Under the pieces are notes generated by a model that searched no databases, had not been told where the DNA came from, and saw only the letters and a list, made by a program, of their open reading frames with translations. From Cephalopachus bancanus (lineage: Eukaryota; Chordata; Mammalia; Primates; Tarsiidae): DNA of 64,000 nucleotides. The stretch is from NCBI GenBank assembly GCA_027257055.1, contig JAPVLO010000123.1, positions 3,472,001 through 3,536,000 of the forward strand, given 5' to 3'. How positions within the stretch are numbered: the stretch's first letter is position 1; each line of letters begins with the position of its first letter. Below, one piece after another: positions 35,880 through 47,019 of the stretch. The position numbers and the translations under genes are program-made.

Positions 35880-36310
35880 GCCTCTCTGCGAAGTGTTATT
35901 ACCCCCTTTTTGCACAGGGAAAAAAGTATATGCCTTGATTTCCATTGATCCATCCTGAATCAATGCTTTTAAAAAATCTCACGCACATTTGGCTTAAGAG
36001 CCAAAGCACGCATTTTATGTTTTGACATGGTGTCATCGATCGGAGGCTCGTGTGTGTGCCCCACCTGCCAGAGCCCCCGCCCATCCCCAGCGACTGCCTG
36101 GTCACATTGCGTCCTTAATGGCCTTGCCCCCGCCTGCACCTTCGATGCCTCCCCGGCCCTCAGCATGGGGCCCTTTCTCAGGTTTTTTGAAAGGATCGAT
36201 AAGGTGCTGAGGCCCCCTGCTGCTGCCTGTCACTCACACTCCGCCACACCATAAATTATGTATCTGCCTCTCTCTCTCTGGCTGTCTAATTTCTATTGCG
36301 TTTGTTGATG
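35880..36310. promoter_or_regulatory. Candidate conserved enhancer
   Basis: Repeat-free block: TGATTTCCATTGATCCATCC, GAATCAATGCTTTTAAAA, TTTTGACATGGTGTCATCG (mirrored TGACA/TGTCA), AAGGATCGATAAGG, ACCATAAATTATGTATC. TALE-type and AT-rich motifs cluster as in developmental enhancers. The central part is GC-richer. Confidence 0.45.
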
Positions 36311-36318
36311 GCTCTATG

Positions 36319-36398
36319 ATGGTTGACTTTTCTTTTTTTTTGAAATGATTTTTCTACAATGGTTGACTTTTCTCCCTTTTTTTGAAAACGATTTTTTG
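36319..36398 (+). repeat. 40-bp tandem duplication
   Basis: Two adjacent copies start at 36319 and 36359 with ATGGTTGACTTTTCT, then T-rich sequence, TGAAA and GATTTTT. They differ at a few positions. Confidence 0.8.
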
Positions 36399-36534
36399 AG
36401 TTTATTCTGGAAGTGTGAATTTGTATAGATTTGATGTATATCAACCAATAACATAATTATTCTTTTCTATATTAAAATTGTCCCAGTGAAAACTAGTGAA
36501 AGTTCCTTTAAGCTGACTCGTGTCATTCTGAAAC

Positions 36535-37325
36535 ATTTTTTTGATTTAAAAAAATTGTTTTTATTTTAAAGATGTGGGGTACAGTTCAGGGTGAGGCATA
36601 CAAATGTTCATTATGCAGGTTACCCTTGTTGATGACGTGTGCACCCCCCTCCCCTGGCAGTTTCCCACTACTGCCAGTCCCTTTCTTATTGTATTATGAT
36701 AATTGTTCAAGGTCAACTTATGAATGAGAACATGTGGTATTCATTTCTTTGTTTCTATGACAGATCACTGAGTATTATAGACCCTAAGCCTATCCAAGTT
36801 GCTGTGAGGTTCATAATTTTGTTCTTCTTTATGACTGTGTAATATTCCATTGTGTATATGTACCACATTCTTTTTTTTTTTACCCAGTCCTCTTTCGATG
36901 GACATCACGGTTGGTCCTATGTTTTTGTTATTGTGAATGACGCTGCAGTTAACATGCTTGTGCAGGTATCTTTTTTACAGTGATTTGAGTTACTCCAGGT
37001 ATATTCCCCGAAGGGGGATTGATTTTTAGATTTTTTAGGAATTGTCACATTGTTTTCCACAGAGGTTGTACTTGTTTACAGAGAGATCAGCACAGAAGGG
37101 TTCCATTTTTCCTGCATTCTCCCCAGCATCTGTTATTGTTGAGTTATTGATGATGACCATCCTGACTGGAGTTAGGTGATATCTCAGTGTGGTTTTGATT
37201 TGTATTTCTTCGATGACTAGTGAGACTGAGTATTTTTCATGTATCTGTTGGCTGTTACATTGGTTGCTCACATGTCTTCTTTTGAGATGTGCCTATTCGT
37301 ATCTTTTATGGTTGATTTTCTCAGG
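36535..37325 (-). repeat. L1 3' end (old, L1M-type) in reverse orientation
   Basis: Complement of the L1 ORF2 end and 3'UTR: GACTGTGTAATATTCCATTG, TGTGTATATGTACCACATTC, TATTGTGAATGACGCTGCAG, then TATTTTTCATGTATCTGTTG. About 0.8 kb, 5' truncated and diverged, with no open frame. Confidence 0.9.
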
Positions 37326-37858
37326 CTCAGAGACTTGGGTGCAGTTGCATTTCAATGAGGGCATGAAGTGGGGCAGCAGGAAAAAGGGCTGTCATGGGGG
37401 GAGGAGGAGGAGGAGCTGCTGGCTCTGAATGGCCAAGAGGGAGTGGGAAAGGTCTGGCGTTCAGGAGGGCTGAGCCGCTGCCTGTGGTCCTGGGACCTTC
37501 TCAGTGGGGCGGACCTGGATCAGAACCCACCCTCCCAGGCTAGAAAGAAGGCACATCTTTCTGGGGGAGAAGGGAGAGATTGAAGGTGACATACAGTCTC
37601 GTCTCCTGCAGGTGTCCCACCCTGGTTTTTAGGACAACAGGGAACTTGACTGGGTTGAGCCATGGGTAGGATGAGAGTGGGCACAGCATCGGTTTGCAGG
37701 GAGAGGCTTCCTCTCTCAGGGGCCTCCTGAACACACACCCTGAGTAATGTGTTAAAAGAGAAGTAGGCTAGAAGGCAGGAGGGCCTGGCCTCTGTCCCTC
37801 AGTTACTGTGTGACTAGAAACAAGCCTACTCTCTTCCGTCAAATGTGTAGCCTGCTGA
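37326..37858. other. Unique intergenic sequence
   Basis: No gene or recognised repeat. A short GGA-rich run at 37395-37412. Confidence 0.4.
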
Positions 37859-38065
37859 TACTTATAACAGCTACCAATTATTGAGCACTTACAGTGTACT
37901 GTCTCAGGTCAGCTTCATAACAACCTAATCAGGTGTAGGCAATCACAATCTCTATATATAGATGAACAAACTGAGGCCAGAAAGATTAAGTCAATTGCCC
38001 AAGGTCACATGGCTAGAAGTGAGGGAGATTTGAACCCAGGCCTTCCTGGCTTCAGAGGCCTTGCT
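37858..38065 (-). repeat. MIR
   Basis: CAATTATTGAGCACTTACAG, GATGAACAAACTGAGGCCAG, CCCAAGGTCACATGGCTAG and TTTGAACCCAGGCCTTCC. Confidence 0.85.
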
Positions 38066-38385
38066 CCTGGGGCTCTGCCCTGCTGCCTCTTGGCTTGTCC
38101 CAAGTTCTCTTCCTGCTCCCTGCCCCTTTAATTCTCTTAGACTCTGTTCCCATGGTCTTGCATTCCAATCTCCCCTGCTGTCACACTGGCTTCCTCTGTC
38201 CTTGCCCCAAACCCCTTCTCAAGGTCTTCCCAGCCACTTCCAACCAGGTCTCTCTTCCCTGGACCTTCCTCCCACCACCCTCAATCTAGCTAACCACTAT
38301 GCTCTCCTCTCTGTTAATATCGCAATGGTGGCCAATGGATTGGTAGGTTTTCCCCACCTAGGTAAATTTTGCAATGAAACAGAAA
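38066..38385. other. Pyrimidine-rich intergenic sequence
   Basis: Possibly a diverged L2 5' piece (CTGCCCCTTTAATTCTCTTA onward), not secure. No gene. Confidence 0.35.
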
Positions 38386-38550
38386 AAGATTTGAGCCAGA
38401 GTTGGCATGAGAACCTCTGCCTTGCAGTATGACCTGAGCAAATTCTTTCCTTCATTTGGACCCATTTCCTCATCTGTAAAATGGGTATATGGTAATGCAT
38501 GTTTTATGTACCTCATAATGGAGGTAGGGAAGGAGAAAGAAGAAATAAGT
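38385..38550 (+). repeat. MIR
   Basis: TGCAGTATGACCTGAGCAAA, CCATTTCCTCATCTGTAAAA, then a GGTAATGCATG tail. Confidence 0.8.
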
Positions 38551-38621
38551 AAGTCTTCAAGATGAAACTAGATAACAAATGAAGACATACTTGAGCTCTG
38601 AAACATTATATATGTGAAACA

Positions 38622-38690
38622 GATTGGGGAGAGGAGGAGGGGGAGGAAGGGGTAAGAGGAGGAGGAGGAGGAGGAGGAGGGGAAGGATCT
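38622..38690. repeat. (GGA)n microsatellite
   Basis: Repeated GAG/GGA units on the + strand, including an uninterrupted (GGA) run of about 25 nt near 38658-38682. Confidence 0.9.
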
Positions 38691-38767
38691 CGGTTGCCTT
38701 CTGGGCTCAGGTAGGCAATCAGTCAATCAGGAAAGCATCAGAGGCGGAGAATTCTATAAATTCCTGC

Positions 38768-38786
38768 CCCGCCTGTAGGGGGCAGA
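38768..38786 (+). promoter_or_regulatory. CTCF-like motif
   Basis: CCGCCTGTAGGGGGCAGAAG has the CCNSNAGGGGGC core of CTCF sites. Confidence 0.4.
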
Positions 38787-38939
38787 AGTTAGCCACCTCC
38801 AGACAATCGTCCAGGAATGTGGGGCCTGGATTGCCAGGGCTTCTGACTTTTCACAAGAAGTTGAAAAATTAAAAAAAAAAAGAGTGTGAAATTTTCTGAC
38901 TTTAAAACATAGAGCACAGGACAAACTAAAGGGCCACCC

Positions 38940-39335
38940 ATTTACAACTCTGGGTAGAGTTGGTTTGCAAGAAGACATGAGGCCTTTCTCAGGGAGGACT
39001 TCAGGGTGACATTTGAGTCTGACCTTGGTAAGACTGACAGGTGGAGATGAGAAGAAAGGGTCTTCCAGACAGAGGGAACTGTGTGACCAAAGGCACAGGA
39101 GGGGGAGGATGTCCAAGGTCTGGAAGGGTAGGATTGACAGGGACCGCAGAGAGAAACAAGTTCATCTATCTCATTTTATAGATTAGGGAACTAAGGTCTA
39201 GGGGACTGGTTCTTTTTTGGCTAGATTATGGGGGATGTGAAGGGGGGAAGAGTTTGGAAACGTTGGCTGGAGATAAGTTGTAGAAGGCCAGGAACGCCAG
39301 GCTAAGGAATTTGGGCTTGAATAAACCTGAATGCC
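38940..39335 (-). repeat. L2 fragment
   Basis: CAGGGAGGACTTCAGGGTGA, CCAGACAGAGGGAACTGTGT, CAAAGGCACAGGAGGGGG and GCTAAGGAATTTGGGCTTGA. Confidence 0.75.
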
Positions 39336-39339
39336 TAAG

Positions 39340-39545
39340 AGTTGACACTGCTGAGTGCTTAACTAGGTGCCAGCCTCCACACACCACCTCATTTAATGTT
39401 CACTGTACAATGTCTATCATCCCGTTTTAGAGGTGGAAAAACTAAGACTTAGAGCATTAAAATGACTCGCTCAAAGTTCCCACAGCTGGAAATTGGCAGA
39501 GTGGGTACTCAAACCTAGGCCTTTCTGACCCTAGGTGTTCTCTAA
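39340..39545 (-). repeat. MIR
   Basis: GCTGAGTGCTTAACTAGGTG, CCCGTTTTAGAGGTGGAAAA and ACTCAAACCTAGGCCTTTC. Confidence 0.8.
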
Positions 39546-39719
39546 GTGTGTTCTTGACCCCTATGCTATACTGCAAGAGAAAACAAAATGGAGCCGTGGG
39601 TGTTGGAAAGATGCTCTGTTGCCTAGACATATTGTTCAGTTCTCTAACTCGTTGATTCCCCGAGCTCTGTTGTGTTTTATTGACTTAAAGATTAGGTTTC
39701 TATGTTTCCTGGGAAGTCT

Positions 39720-39870
39720 CTCCCCGCCCCTTTTTAAACACAGCTGTCTTTGAGGGTGGGGAGGAGGAGTGTTATAAACAGGAGTTGTTTAACTAATTGC
39801 CAATTATCTCTGAATAGGGTATGGTTTCCAACAGCTGTAAGGGATTTTGGTCCCCATCCACTGCCTACTG
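39720..39870. promoter_or_regulatory. Candidate conserved element
   Basis: Repeat-free: CTTTTTAAACACAGCTGTC, GAGTTGTTTAACTAATTGCC, AATTATCTCTGAATAGG, CAACAGCTGTAAGG. Two CAGCTG E-boxes flank a TAATTGCCAATTA near-palindrome. Confidence 0.4.
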
Positions 39871-40700
39871 TTGCTGGTACTCGGAGCGTGATGAGATATT
39901 CTTGGCCCCCTGCTTTTTCTTGAACCTCACGCCTCTTCCGCCGGGCAGCCCACCTCAGTCCCTTTGTCCTGACTGGCCAACTTAGGAGGGCACTGACTTT
40001 CTGGGTACAGCCTCTCTCTCTGCCCCACTCCCTCTGAGGGCCAGTGCGTAGTACTTCCGGGGACAGAGGGCTCCCTGGGACTCACACCTGTGTTGCCATG
40101 CCTGGCATGTTTTAACACCTCCTACGTCTGTGGAGGGCTCTTGCTCAAATAGGAGACTAGAATCTTCCTCCTCCATCCCAAATGTAGCAGAAAGCTCACA
40201 GAAAATCTCCTAAGAGGAGATGCCAGGAGACCCAGTGTGGATGGGTGATGTTAATTGTCCCTTCTGGCTCTGTCTGCTGGATTCCTGGGACTAGGCCGAG
40301 GGGCAAACCTTTGTAAATGTTAATCTCCTTATGCTTAAGATACCACACTGTCTTTGATGTTCCCAAACATGTTGACTCCCATCTTGGTTGAGGGTGTGCG
40401 GCCCAGACAAGCTGAATGCCTGTTTTGTCTGTTGCCTTCCTCCAAGAAAGCCCACTGATAATATGTTCGCCTTCAGCTGAAACGTGAACAAGCCCGTTTG
40501 AAAGCCAGGTTGGAAGTGGGGTGAAGGGGCGAGAGGTAGTGACACTGTGACACGCAGGGCCACTGCACCCCCATCCCCAGGCACCAAACCTAATTTGAGT
40601 CATTTTCTCGTCCAAGACCCATTGGATTCAAGTGGATGCCTCTGTCCATTACAAACTCCTCCTGCCAATATAGAAGGGACAAAGGACACGTCTTTGAAAA
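39870..40700. other. Unique intergenic sequence
   Basis: No gene or recognised repeat. Open frames lack any domain signature. Confidence 0.4.
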
Positions 40701-41035
40701 TTCATTCATATTAGTATGGGTTAAGGGAATGCTGGTTGCTGTAACAAACAGAACCAAAAATATATCATGACCCTAATACAGTGGAAGTTTATTTATCAAG
40801 TCCCAAGCAAACGCTCTGATTGGAGGAACCCTGATGCGGTCAACCTTGTCGTCTCAGCCTCCACACAAGGTTTCCAAGGTTGCTGTGTTCACCTGCAGCA
40901 CACTGTAGGGGAGAAGGAGAGGGAGGAGAAGGCGCACCCATCTCGTAACTGCTGTTCAAAAGAGAGATAGCAAATACCACTTTCCGCCATGTTGCATGGG
41001 CAAGGACCTGTCACGTGACTGCATCTAGAAGAGAG
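40700..41035 (+). repeat. Unassigned interspersed family 1, copy c
   Basis: TGCTGGTTGCTGTAACAAAC, GGAAGTTTATTTATCAAG and CCTGTCACGTGACTGC in the same order as the other copies. More diverged. Confidence 0.5.
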
Positions 41036-41194
41036 GCTGGGACATGCGGCCCCTGGCTTGTAGCCACTCCCCACTGACACTCTGTACCATGGAAATGGAG
41101 GCATGACTCCTTGGTATGCCACTAGCCTCTTTGTTCCATGTTTAGTCAGGAGGAGACAGCAGGACAGAGGGAAGAGAAAGCAGCTGATTGGGAG

Positions 41195-41300
41195 CCAGAA
41201 GAGAGATCGCATCAGAGCCTGGCTGTGTCCATTGGGTGAGTTGCTTTGTCTTTTTGAGCCTTGATTTCCTGATCTACAAAATGGACATAATGTAGAATGG
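41195..41300 (+). repeat. MIR fragment
   Basis: GAGTTGCTTTGTCTTTTTGA, then CTGATCTACAAAATGGACAT. Confidence 0.7.
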
Positions 41301-42165
41301 AAGAGATGGCAAGGTGACCCTATGTTAGTACCATCAAACACTCTACTCATGGTCGCCAATCCTGAGCCTTACAGTATTTCAGAAAAACTATGTGTAGTTG
41401 ACAATTTATATGGATTTCAAGTTGTCCTAAAACAAAGAATTGAAGAACTGAGAACACCAGCCTGCATTCCTACATGAGGACACTCAGCTGGAGCCGAAGA
41501 TGGAAGAGGTCTCCCATGCAGTTCCACGCAGCCCCCAGTGCCACCACTACCCTGCCCGAACCACAGATATGGTCTGTCTGGTCCCGGTCAGTGGCTACAC
41601 AGTGTCATATATGTGAGAACGATGTCACACTCAGGCTTCAGGAACGATTTACTTCTATTTTCCAACTTTTTAAAGAACTTCCAAACCTCTACCCCAGCAG
41701 CAGAATCTTGTAAGCTGGCCTAATCAACTGGTCAGCTCTAGAAGTTGCCTATTAACAACTAAACTGATGTATATTTTTAAATTGTCAACTTTTAAAAATC
41801 CTGACAAAGCATTATGTTACAAATATCCCACAAACCAGAAATCTTATTAATTTTCATGAGATCGTGAATGGGAATTTCTGGAGAAGCGTTTATTTCGGAA
41901 CTCACGGCCCTGGTCTAGTAATAGGATCAGGACGTTGGCCCCTGCTGAAAGCAGTGCTGTGGAGAATGAATGACTGGCAGCTGTAATTGATTGACACTGG
42001 TGGGGATGCTGGGGTGTGACTTTGTCAGGGTGAGCTGGTTATCTCCTGCCGGTGTGCACTTGGATATCGCTGGGGAGGAAGGAGATGAGCAGTCATGGAA
42101 GCTTTCAATGGCCTGTGGAAAGAGAAGTTAAGAGAGAGAGTCGTAAGATTGCAGGCAGAGCAAGG
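41300..42165. other. Unique sequence, AT-rich in the middle
   Basis: 41730-41990 is AT-rich and repeat-free (TTATTAATTTTCATGAG, CAGCTGTAATTGATTGAC just after). It may be a weak candidate regulatory block. No gene. Confidence 0.4.
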
Positions 42166-42303
42166 CAGCAGGAAGAGAGGGAGGGAGGGGAGAAAGGAGG
42201 GAGGGATGGAGAGGAGAGGAGGAGGAGGAAGAGGAAAAGGAGGAGGATGGGGAGGGAAAGAAGAAGGAGGAGGAGGAGGAGGAGGAGGAGAAAAGGAGAA
42301 AAA
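42165..42303. repeat. (GGA)n-type polypurine tract
   Basis: About 140 nt of almost pure purine on the + strand (GAG, GGA and AGG units), mirror-like and able to form triplex DNA. Confidence 0.9.
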
Positions 42304-42304
42304 C

Positions 42305-42880
42305 AATTTCAGGTACATCATTCACCATAGGTCTGCTACTACAGCAAATGACCCGGCATCCCAATGGCTGAGAACAACGAAGGTTTATTTCTCGCTCAAA
42401 GGACATAGATATCAAGGGTGAGCAGAGGTCTCTGTTCCACGTTGTCCTCCATCTGGGACCCAGGCTGATAGAGTCTCCATCACCTGGAACATCATGATGG
42501 GAAGCAAAGAGAGAGGGGTGAATCATCCACTGTTTTTAAAGAACCCACCCAGGCAAGGCACAGTGGCTCACGCCTGTAGTCCCAGCACTCTGGGAGGCCA
42601 AGGTGGTAGGATTTCTTGAGGATAGAAGTTTGAGACCAGCCTGGACAAGATTGCGAGACCCCATCTCTAGAGAAAACTAAAACCAGCTAACTAACTCAAT
42701 CAATCAATCAATCAATAACCCACCCAGAAGTGGCATATATCACTTTTACTCACATTTTGTTGGCAAAGGAATCACACCACACCTCGCTCAGAAGGAGCTG
42801 GGAAGTGCAATCCTATCACATGCCCAGGAGGAGAAAAACTGGAATGTTTGTGAACAGTCCCAGTAGCTATCTCTCTGAGG
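42305..42880 (+). repeat. Unassigned interspersed family 1, copy d (split by Alu monomer)
   Basis: CTACTACAGCAAATGACCC, AACGAAGGTTTATTTCTCGC and CACGTTGTCCTCCATCTGGG; after the Alu, GGGAAGTGCAATCCTATCAC. The same order of motifs appears at 22690, 25335 and 40700. Old mammalian repeat; name not certain. Confidence 0.6.
42553..42716 (+). repeat. Alu left monomer with (CAAT)n tail and 11-bp target-site duplication
   Basis: A single left-arm Alu (GGCACAGTGGCTCACGCC to CCATCTCTAGAGAAAAC), ending in a CAATCAATCAATCAATC tail. Perfect target-site duplication AACCCACCCAG at 42542-42552 and 42717-42727. It interrupts an older repeat. Confidence 0.92.
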
Positions 42881-42904
42881 ACCCCAGGATTCAGGATCTG
42901 GAAG

Positions 42905-43321
42905 GAATCTATTCTAGTCGGAACTCCTTGGGCTACAAGCAATAAAAGGTAAAACTCAAACTACTTAAATAAAAGGGAATGTTGACTCACAAAACCCAAA
43001 GTCCAGTGGCAGGTCTCTCTGTCTGCAGGCAAAGCTTAATCCAATGTTCCCTTCCAGGTGAACTTTATTTTCAGGTTTTCTAGTCCCAGGTTTCAAATAC
43101 AATTACAAAAAAAAAAAAAAAAAGTTCTACCTCTCTTCAATGTTAATAAAAATCCTAGACCTCAATCTCACTGGGTCAGATTGGGTCATGTGCAAATTAC
43201 CGAACCAATCATGTATCCAGGGAGATGGACTGTTGGTTACACCTAAATCATATGCCTGGCCCTGGAACCTCATCAAAAATATATGGACCCAAGGGAGCTG
43301 AGGGATCGTTTCCTAGGGAAA
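42905..43321 (+). repeat. Unassigned old interspersed repeat (second family)
   Basis: Pattern of ACAAGCAATAAAAGGTAAAA, AATGTTGACTCACAAAACCC and TTGGGTCATGTGCAAATTAC, resembling a widespread mammalian repeat I recognise but cannot name. A poly-A run at 43107-43123 may mark a later insertion or an expansion. Confidence 0.45.
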
Positions 43322-43975
43322 TTCAGGATGCTGGAATGGAATCTGAGTGTCCAAAATAACACATATCCCTAAAGAATGCAGAGATTCTCTGACCCATCAG
43401 TCATTTTGCAGACATGCTTCAGGAACTGCCTGGAAAGGCTGGCACAGGGCTGGCATGCTCCACCTCTCTCCAATCACAGCGATTGGGTTTTGCTGGTTAT
43501 ATATATTAAGATTCCACGTGAGATCTCTTTGGAACCATTTAAGGGGATCCTTTCCTTTAAAAAAAATAAAAGCAGGGGTTAAACATCACTGCACTTTGAT
43601 CCTATGTCTTCGTTTTACAAAAAAAGAGACTGGGATTCAGAAAGATTACATTTCGCCTTATGTCCCACTGGCCAGAGTTGGTCACATGACCACCTAGCTG
43701 CAAGGAAGGCTGGGAAAGTGAGCATATTGCAAAGAGGAATGAAAGTACCACAAGTAGCCTAGACATAATTGGTTCATCTCCTAGGGTTGGACACACAGCC
43801 ATCCCTCCCAAAATAATTGGAATCCCCTCAGAAAAAAGAGAGAGAGAGAATGGCTCTCAAGAAGTTATCGGCCATGATGGCATCCATCTGATCTCAATGA
43901 AAGTTCCTTAAAGCTAGGACTGGGCCTATGACTCTGTTTATTTGTTTATAGGCCTATAAAGTTTGCCTGCAAAGA
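43321..43975. other. Intergenic sequence with an old unassigned repeat-like piece
   Basis: Segment 43650-43730 (CCCACTGGCCAGAGTTGGTC, then GCAAGGAAGGCTGGGAAAG) resembles the end of the unassigned interspersed family seen at 42305-42880. The rest is unique. Confidence 0.4.
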
Positions 43976-44190
43976 TCGCCTTCAATCTTCACAACAATCC
44001 TACAATCCAGGGAAGCATGGACTGACTGTTGTTCAACTGCAACGAATTCTTAATACTATAACTGTGTCCCATTTTACATATGGAGAAAATGAGTCTCAGA
44101 GAATTAAGTATCCAAAGTCACACAACTAGTAAAGGATATAAGTGGGATTTTTAACTCACACTTATCCCTTACTTTATACCTTAGCACACC
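43975..44190 (-). repeat. MIR
   Basis: CAATCTTCACAACAATCCTA, CCCATTTTACATATGGAGAA and GTCACACAACTAGTAAAGG. Confidence 0.8.
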
Positions 44191-44199
44191 GGGGCGGGG

Positions 44200-44600
44200 A
44201 AGCTTTAATCTCAGACATTTCACCACACAAGCACTGATTGCAGGAAGGTGGAGGGGGAGTGGGCAAGAGGGGCCGTGACAAGCAGAGGGAACAGTGTGTT
44301 CAAAGACCCAGAGGTCTGGCAGACCATTGTACAGGGTTAGAGCTTCAAGTCTGAAGGAACATCAGGGCAATGGAGGGCCACTGAATACTCTAGGCAGGAG
44401 GTTCTATCACTGTATATGCAGCTTGTCCTCGGTGGGGAAAGTCAACTGCTGGAAGAAGACTACAGCTGGGGGCCATTGAGAGGTGACAGTGGCCCGGATT
44501 ACAGTGACAGCCATGGGAATGGAGAGGAGGGATTCAGGCAAGAAGTCCAGGACGTTGAATCGACCAGCTTTGGGAACCAGATGTGACAATTTGGAGACGT
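44200..44600 (-). repeat. L2 fragment
   Basis: GCAGAGGGAACAGTGTGTTC, then CAAAGACCCAGAGGTCTGGC, typical of the reverse complement of the L2 3' region. Confidence 0.6.
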
Positions 44601-45160
44601 GGGTGAAACTGGCTGACTCCCAGGTTTCTCCCTGGTGGCACCATTTGCTTAGGTGGGGCATTTGGGAGGGGATTGTGCAGACAGGAACCCAGTCAGCCTC
44701 CTGACTCCTCACCCCACATACTTAGTCATGGTGTGCCCTGGGTTGGGCACTGGTATTTAAGAGAATACCAGTGGAGGGGAGGAAACCACCCTCACTGCAT
44801 GTGGGTGCATTGGAGCCCCAAGTCCTCATGCAACCAGCTCTGCACCCTGCCCAGTGGGCACAGATGAGTGCTGTCTTCCAGGAGCAGGGCACATGCCCCT
44901 CTCTCACCCTGCCTCACAGCCACAGTGGGCCTTTGCTCCCCACCACCATCCACCCAAAGTTAGACAACTGGACCCTCGGGTTCACCTGGGAGCTATCATA
45001 TCAGAGTGCTTAAGATGGATCCTACTAGAACACTGACATGCACTTCATTACTCTCTCAGCCTATGTCCTGACAGAATCATCTGGATGCCCTCATCTTCAT
45101 AATCCAGAAGGTAGTACTCTGTGTCAGACATGGAAAGGATACAAAGATCATGGTTTAAAC
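44600..45160. other. Unique intergenic sequence
   Basis: No gene or clear repeat. Confidence 0.4.
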
Positions 45161-45390
45161 ATTCAGTGACCTCATCTTAAAATTTGTGTGGAAGAATAAA
45201 TGCCCCCAAATAGCTGTCAAATAGTTTTGAACAAGAAAAGCAAAAAAATAAAGACTGCCCTACAAGATATTATATGAAAGCATATTACAAAGACATATTA
45301 AGACAAACAGCATGGTATTGGCTCAAGACAAATAGACCAGGAGAGCTCAGAGCCAGATCTATGTGTTCAAGAGAACATGTATGGAAAAGT
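45160..45390 (+). repeat. L1 ORF2 fragment
   Basis: Sense-orientation L1 ORF2 relic: AATTTGTGTGGAAGAATAAA, then AAAACAGCATGG-like ACAAACAGCATGGTATTGGC and AATAGACCAGGAGAGC. Short and full of stops. Confidence 0.7.
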
Positions 45391-45569
45391 CAGCGAAGCC
45401 AGTCCAGGTCTCACAGAAGCGTGTGCTTCTTGGAATCTGGTTTCCATCCTTACATATGAGCATTCAATATGCACCCAATGAGCATGACTGGTTCTGTAGG
45501 TGGTGGAAGGAGTGAGGTAAGTTCTTAAGGATCTCCCAAACATGCTCACACACATTCTAACACAAGCTT

Positions 45570-45735
45570 TAGATTTTAACATTTTTACTGTTGTGGAACT
45601 AAGGTTCTGAGAGGTTGAGCCACTTGACCAAGGTCACATAGCTGATACATGGCAGAGGTGAGATGCAGACCCAGATTTTCCTGACCCCAGAGCTTGGATA
45701 CACTCCTGCCTCTTGCTCAGCTGCAGCCCCACATG
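45570..45735 (-). repeat. MIR fragment
   Basis: GAGAGGTTGAGCCACTTGAC, CAAGGTCACATAGCTGATAC and GATGCAGACCCAGATTTTCC. Confidence 0.8.
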
Positions 45736-45739
45736 GAGA

Positions 45740-46200
45740 TGAAGCACGGGGGCCTGGAGCCACTCAAAGAGGTCCCCAGAAGGGCTTAGGCTGAGTCTCG
45801 GAAGGGCAGGTGGATTTAGACAAGGGATTTGGATGAAGGGTGCTGGGGCCAGAGGAACCAGCCTGGGAAAGGGTGTGGACAGTGACTATACAGCCAGTGC
45901 GACCACAGCACGGGATACCCAGGAGGAGTCTTGGGCTCAGGACTACACAGGAGAATGGGATCAGACAGATAAAGGACTTCCAATGACAGACAGAGGGGCT
46001 TGGGGTTTTCATCTCTTTGAAGCACTGCTTTGATTCTGCCACTCTCCTGTTCCATAACCCCCTAGCACTCCATTGTTTTCTGGCTCATAAGGGAAGAGTG
46101 TGTAGGTGGGAAGACGAAGGGAGAGCCTGGAGACAGAGAGACCTATTAGGAGGCTGGTGTCACAGTACAGGAGTGAGAGGACAAAAACCTGGAGGGGAGA
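45740..46200 (-). repeat. L2 fragment
   Basis: Diverged reverse-orientation L2 signatures such as GGTCCCCAGAAGGGCTTAGG, CTGAGTCTCGGAAGGGC and AGAGGAACCAGCCTGGGAAA. Confidence 0.5.
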
Positions 46201-46215
46201 AAGAAATAACATGCA

Positions 46216-46548
<333 letters not shown>

Positions 46549-46804
46549 AGCAAGCACTTTCGAGCAGGGTTTTGTGAGATGCCCCCCGCCCCGACACCCT
46601 CCTTCTCCTCTTGTCAAATTGAGCATCACTGCTTCCCTGCAGAGTCAGGTGACATTTCAAGCTGAGCAGGCACCTTATTCTACTCACAGTAGAACTGGGC
46701 CATGAATAGTCCGAAAAGCAGTTAATGCCTGCAGCCCCCAAAGAACAGTCCGTAGCTCTCTCAGTTCCATGTAGGCGCAGGAAGTAAGAGGCCTGGGCAG
46801 GAAG

Positions 46805-47010
46805 TAACATTCCCTGGCTTATCCCTTACTTTGACACATACTTAGGCAGTTAGCCTTGAAGTGCCTTCATTTCTTCATCTGCAAAATGGAGACAGTAACA
46901 GCACCCACTTTATAGGGTTTGATGAGGACAAGACTGAAATCATGCATGTACAACCTTTATACAATAAAGGCATATACTAAGAGCTTAATAAGATAGCTAT
47001 TATTATTAAT
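46805..47010 (+). repeat. MIR
   Basis: TTCATTTCTTCATCTGCAAA, then CACCCACTTTATAGGGTTTG and GAGCTTAATAAGATAGC, near the full 3' half of MIR. Confidence 0.8.
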
Positions 47011-47019
47011 CACAGGATA

